NCBI GenBank assembly: GCA_029261255.1
Contig: JAJDBQ010000234.1
Span: 1-51,164, forward strand
Direction of reading: 5' to 3'
DNA length: 51,164 nt
From: Nitrospirales bacterium
Lineage (GTDB): Bacteria > Nitrospirota > Nitrospiria > Nitrospirales > UBA8639
Made by a program: the position numbers and the translations under genes. Every line of letters starts with the position of its first letter. Within the stretch, counting starts at the first letter, position 1. Below, piece after piece: positions 50,821 through 51,164 of the stretch. The notes beneath the pieces were generated by a model. The model had not been told where the DNA came from. It was given only the letters and a program-made list of their open reading frames with translations, and did not search any database.

Positions 50821-51164
50821 TGACCGTAGGCAAAAGTGGGAAATGGAATGAATTAGGCATTGGGCCAAAAGTCGTGGTGAGTACAATGGTGGTCTTTTCT
50901 GGCCTCTTGGTCGCTGGAGCCTATCTTCTCGGGCAACAATTAAAATCTGACCTAAATCACGTATTAGCCACACAAGCCTCGATCATTGAAAAACAAATTC
51001 AAGTGACGCGTGCGTATGTGGCGAAGCAATTTGTGGTGAAGGCCAAGGGTGCTGGCATGAAAGTCAGTATGGAGCATGATGCTCCGGATACGATTCCCTT
51101 CCCAGCGACGTTTACCCGCGAAACCTCGGAAACCCTGGCAAAAGACGGCGTCTATAACGCTCGG
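50821..51164 (+). CDS. Methyl-accepting chemotaxis protein, N-terminal part (cut by window end)
   Basis: Starts after TTAGGAGGAATAATC and runs open to the window edge (114 codons). A transmembrane helix at about 18-38 (VVVSTMVVFSGLLVAGAYLL) is followed by a periplasmic segment with IIEKQIQVTRAYVAKQFVVK and TIPFPATFTRETSETLAKDG, which resembles a Tll0287/DUF3365-type sensor domain. Its place after another receptor and cheW makes a chemoreceptor most likely, but the signalling domain is outside the window; a sensor kinase with the same N-terminus cannot be excluded. Confidence 0.75.

Overview
The window looks like a chromosome segment of a motile Gram-negative bacterium, most plausibly from the Nitrospirota (Nitrospira-like). 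That assignment is an inference from gene content and order, moderate GC, LptD (outer membrane) and a sigma-54/FlrBC-type flagellar regulon; no rRNA is present to confirm it. There are no tRNA or rRNA genes, CRISPR arrays or insertion sequences. Nearly all genes lie on the + strand.

Region 1 (1-8.8 kb) is housekeeping. It holds the tail of an unknown gene, a dispersed intergenic repeat, and a minus-strand DsrE-like gene diverging from a molybdenum cofactor operon (moaC-moaD-moaE-moaA). Both divergent sigma-70 promoters can be read. Then come accD, folC, lptD and a small secreted protein of unknown function.

Region 2 (8.9-15.9 kb) is regulatory. It has a small minus-strand gene, an NtrC-family response regulator, a large exported TPR protein overlapping a soluble FlrB-like histidine kinase, and an FlrC-like sigma-54 activator. 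A near-perfect -24/-12 promoter precedes flgB.

Region 3 (15.9-38.6 kb) is a continuous flagellar basal body, export and assembly cluster: flgB, flgC, fliE-fliJ, a MotE-like gene, fliK, flgD, flgE, a terminator, a second sigma-54 promoter, fliL-fliR, flhB, flhA, flhF, flhG and fliA (sigma-28).

Region 4 (38.9-51.2 kb) is signalling: an RsbU-like phosphatase and an RsbW-like kinase domain, each fused to a receiver; a STAS-HDOD gene apparently split by one in-frame TAA; a sigma-28 promoter; a STAS protein; and chemotaxis genes (an MCP-like protein, cheY, cheA, cheW, a full MCP and the start of another).

The most unusual feature is a family of about 15 intergenic hairpin elements built from degenerate heptamers: GTRAGGC or GTRAGAA in the 5' arm and the complementary GCCTYAC or TTCTYAC in the 3' arm. 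They fill gene boundaries from 8.8 kb to the right end and are absent from the moa-lptD region. One, between cheY and cheA, carries a complete S23/Avd-like four-helix-bundle protein gene between its two arms, and the right arm encodes the protein's C-terminus. This resembles the S23-encoding intervening sequences of some 23S rRNAs, but at protein-coding gene boundaries. I propose it as a candidate undescribed repeat/protein system.
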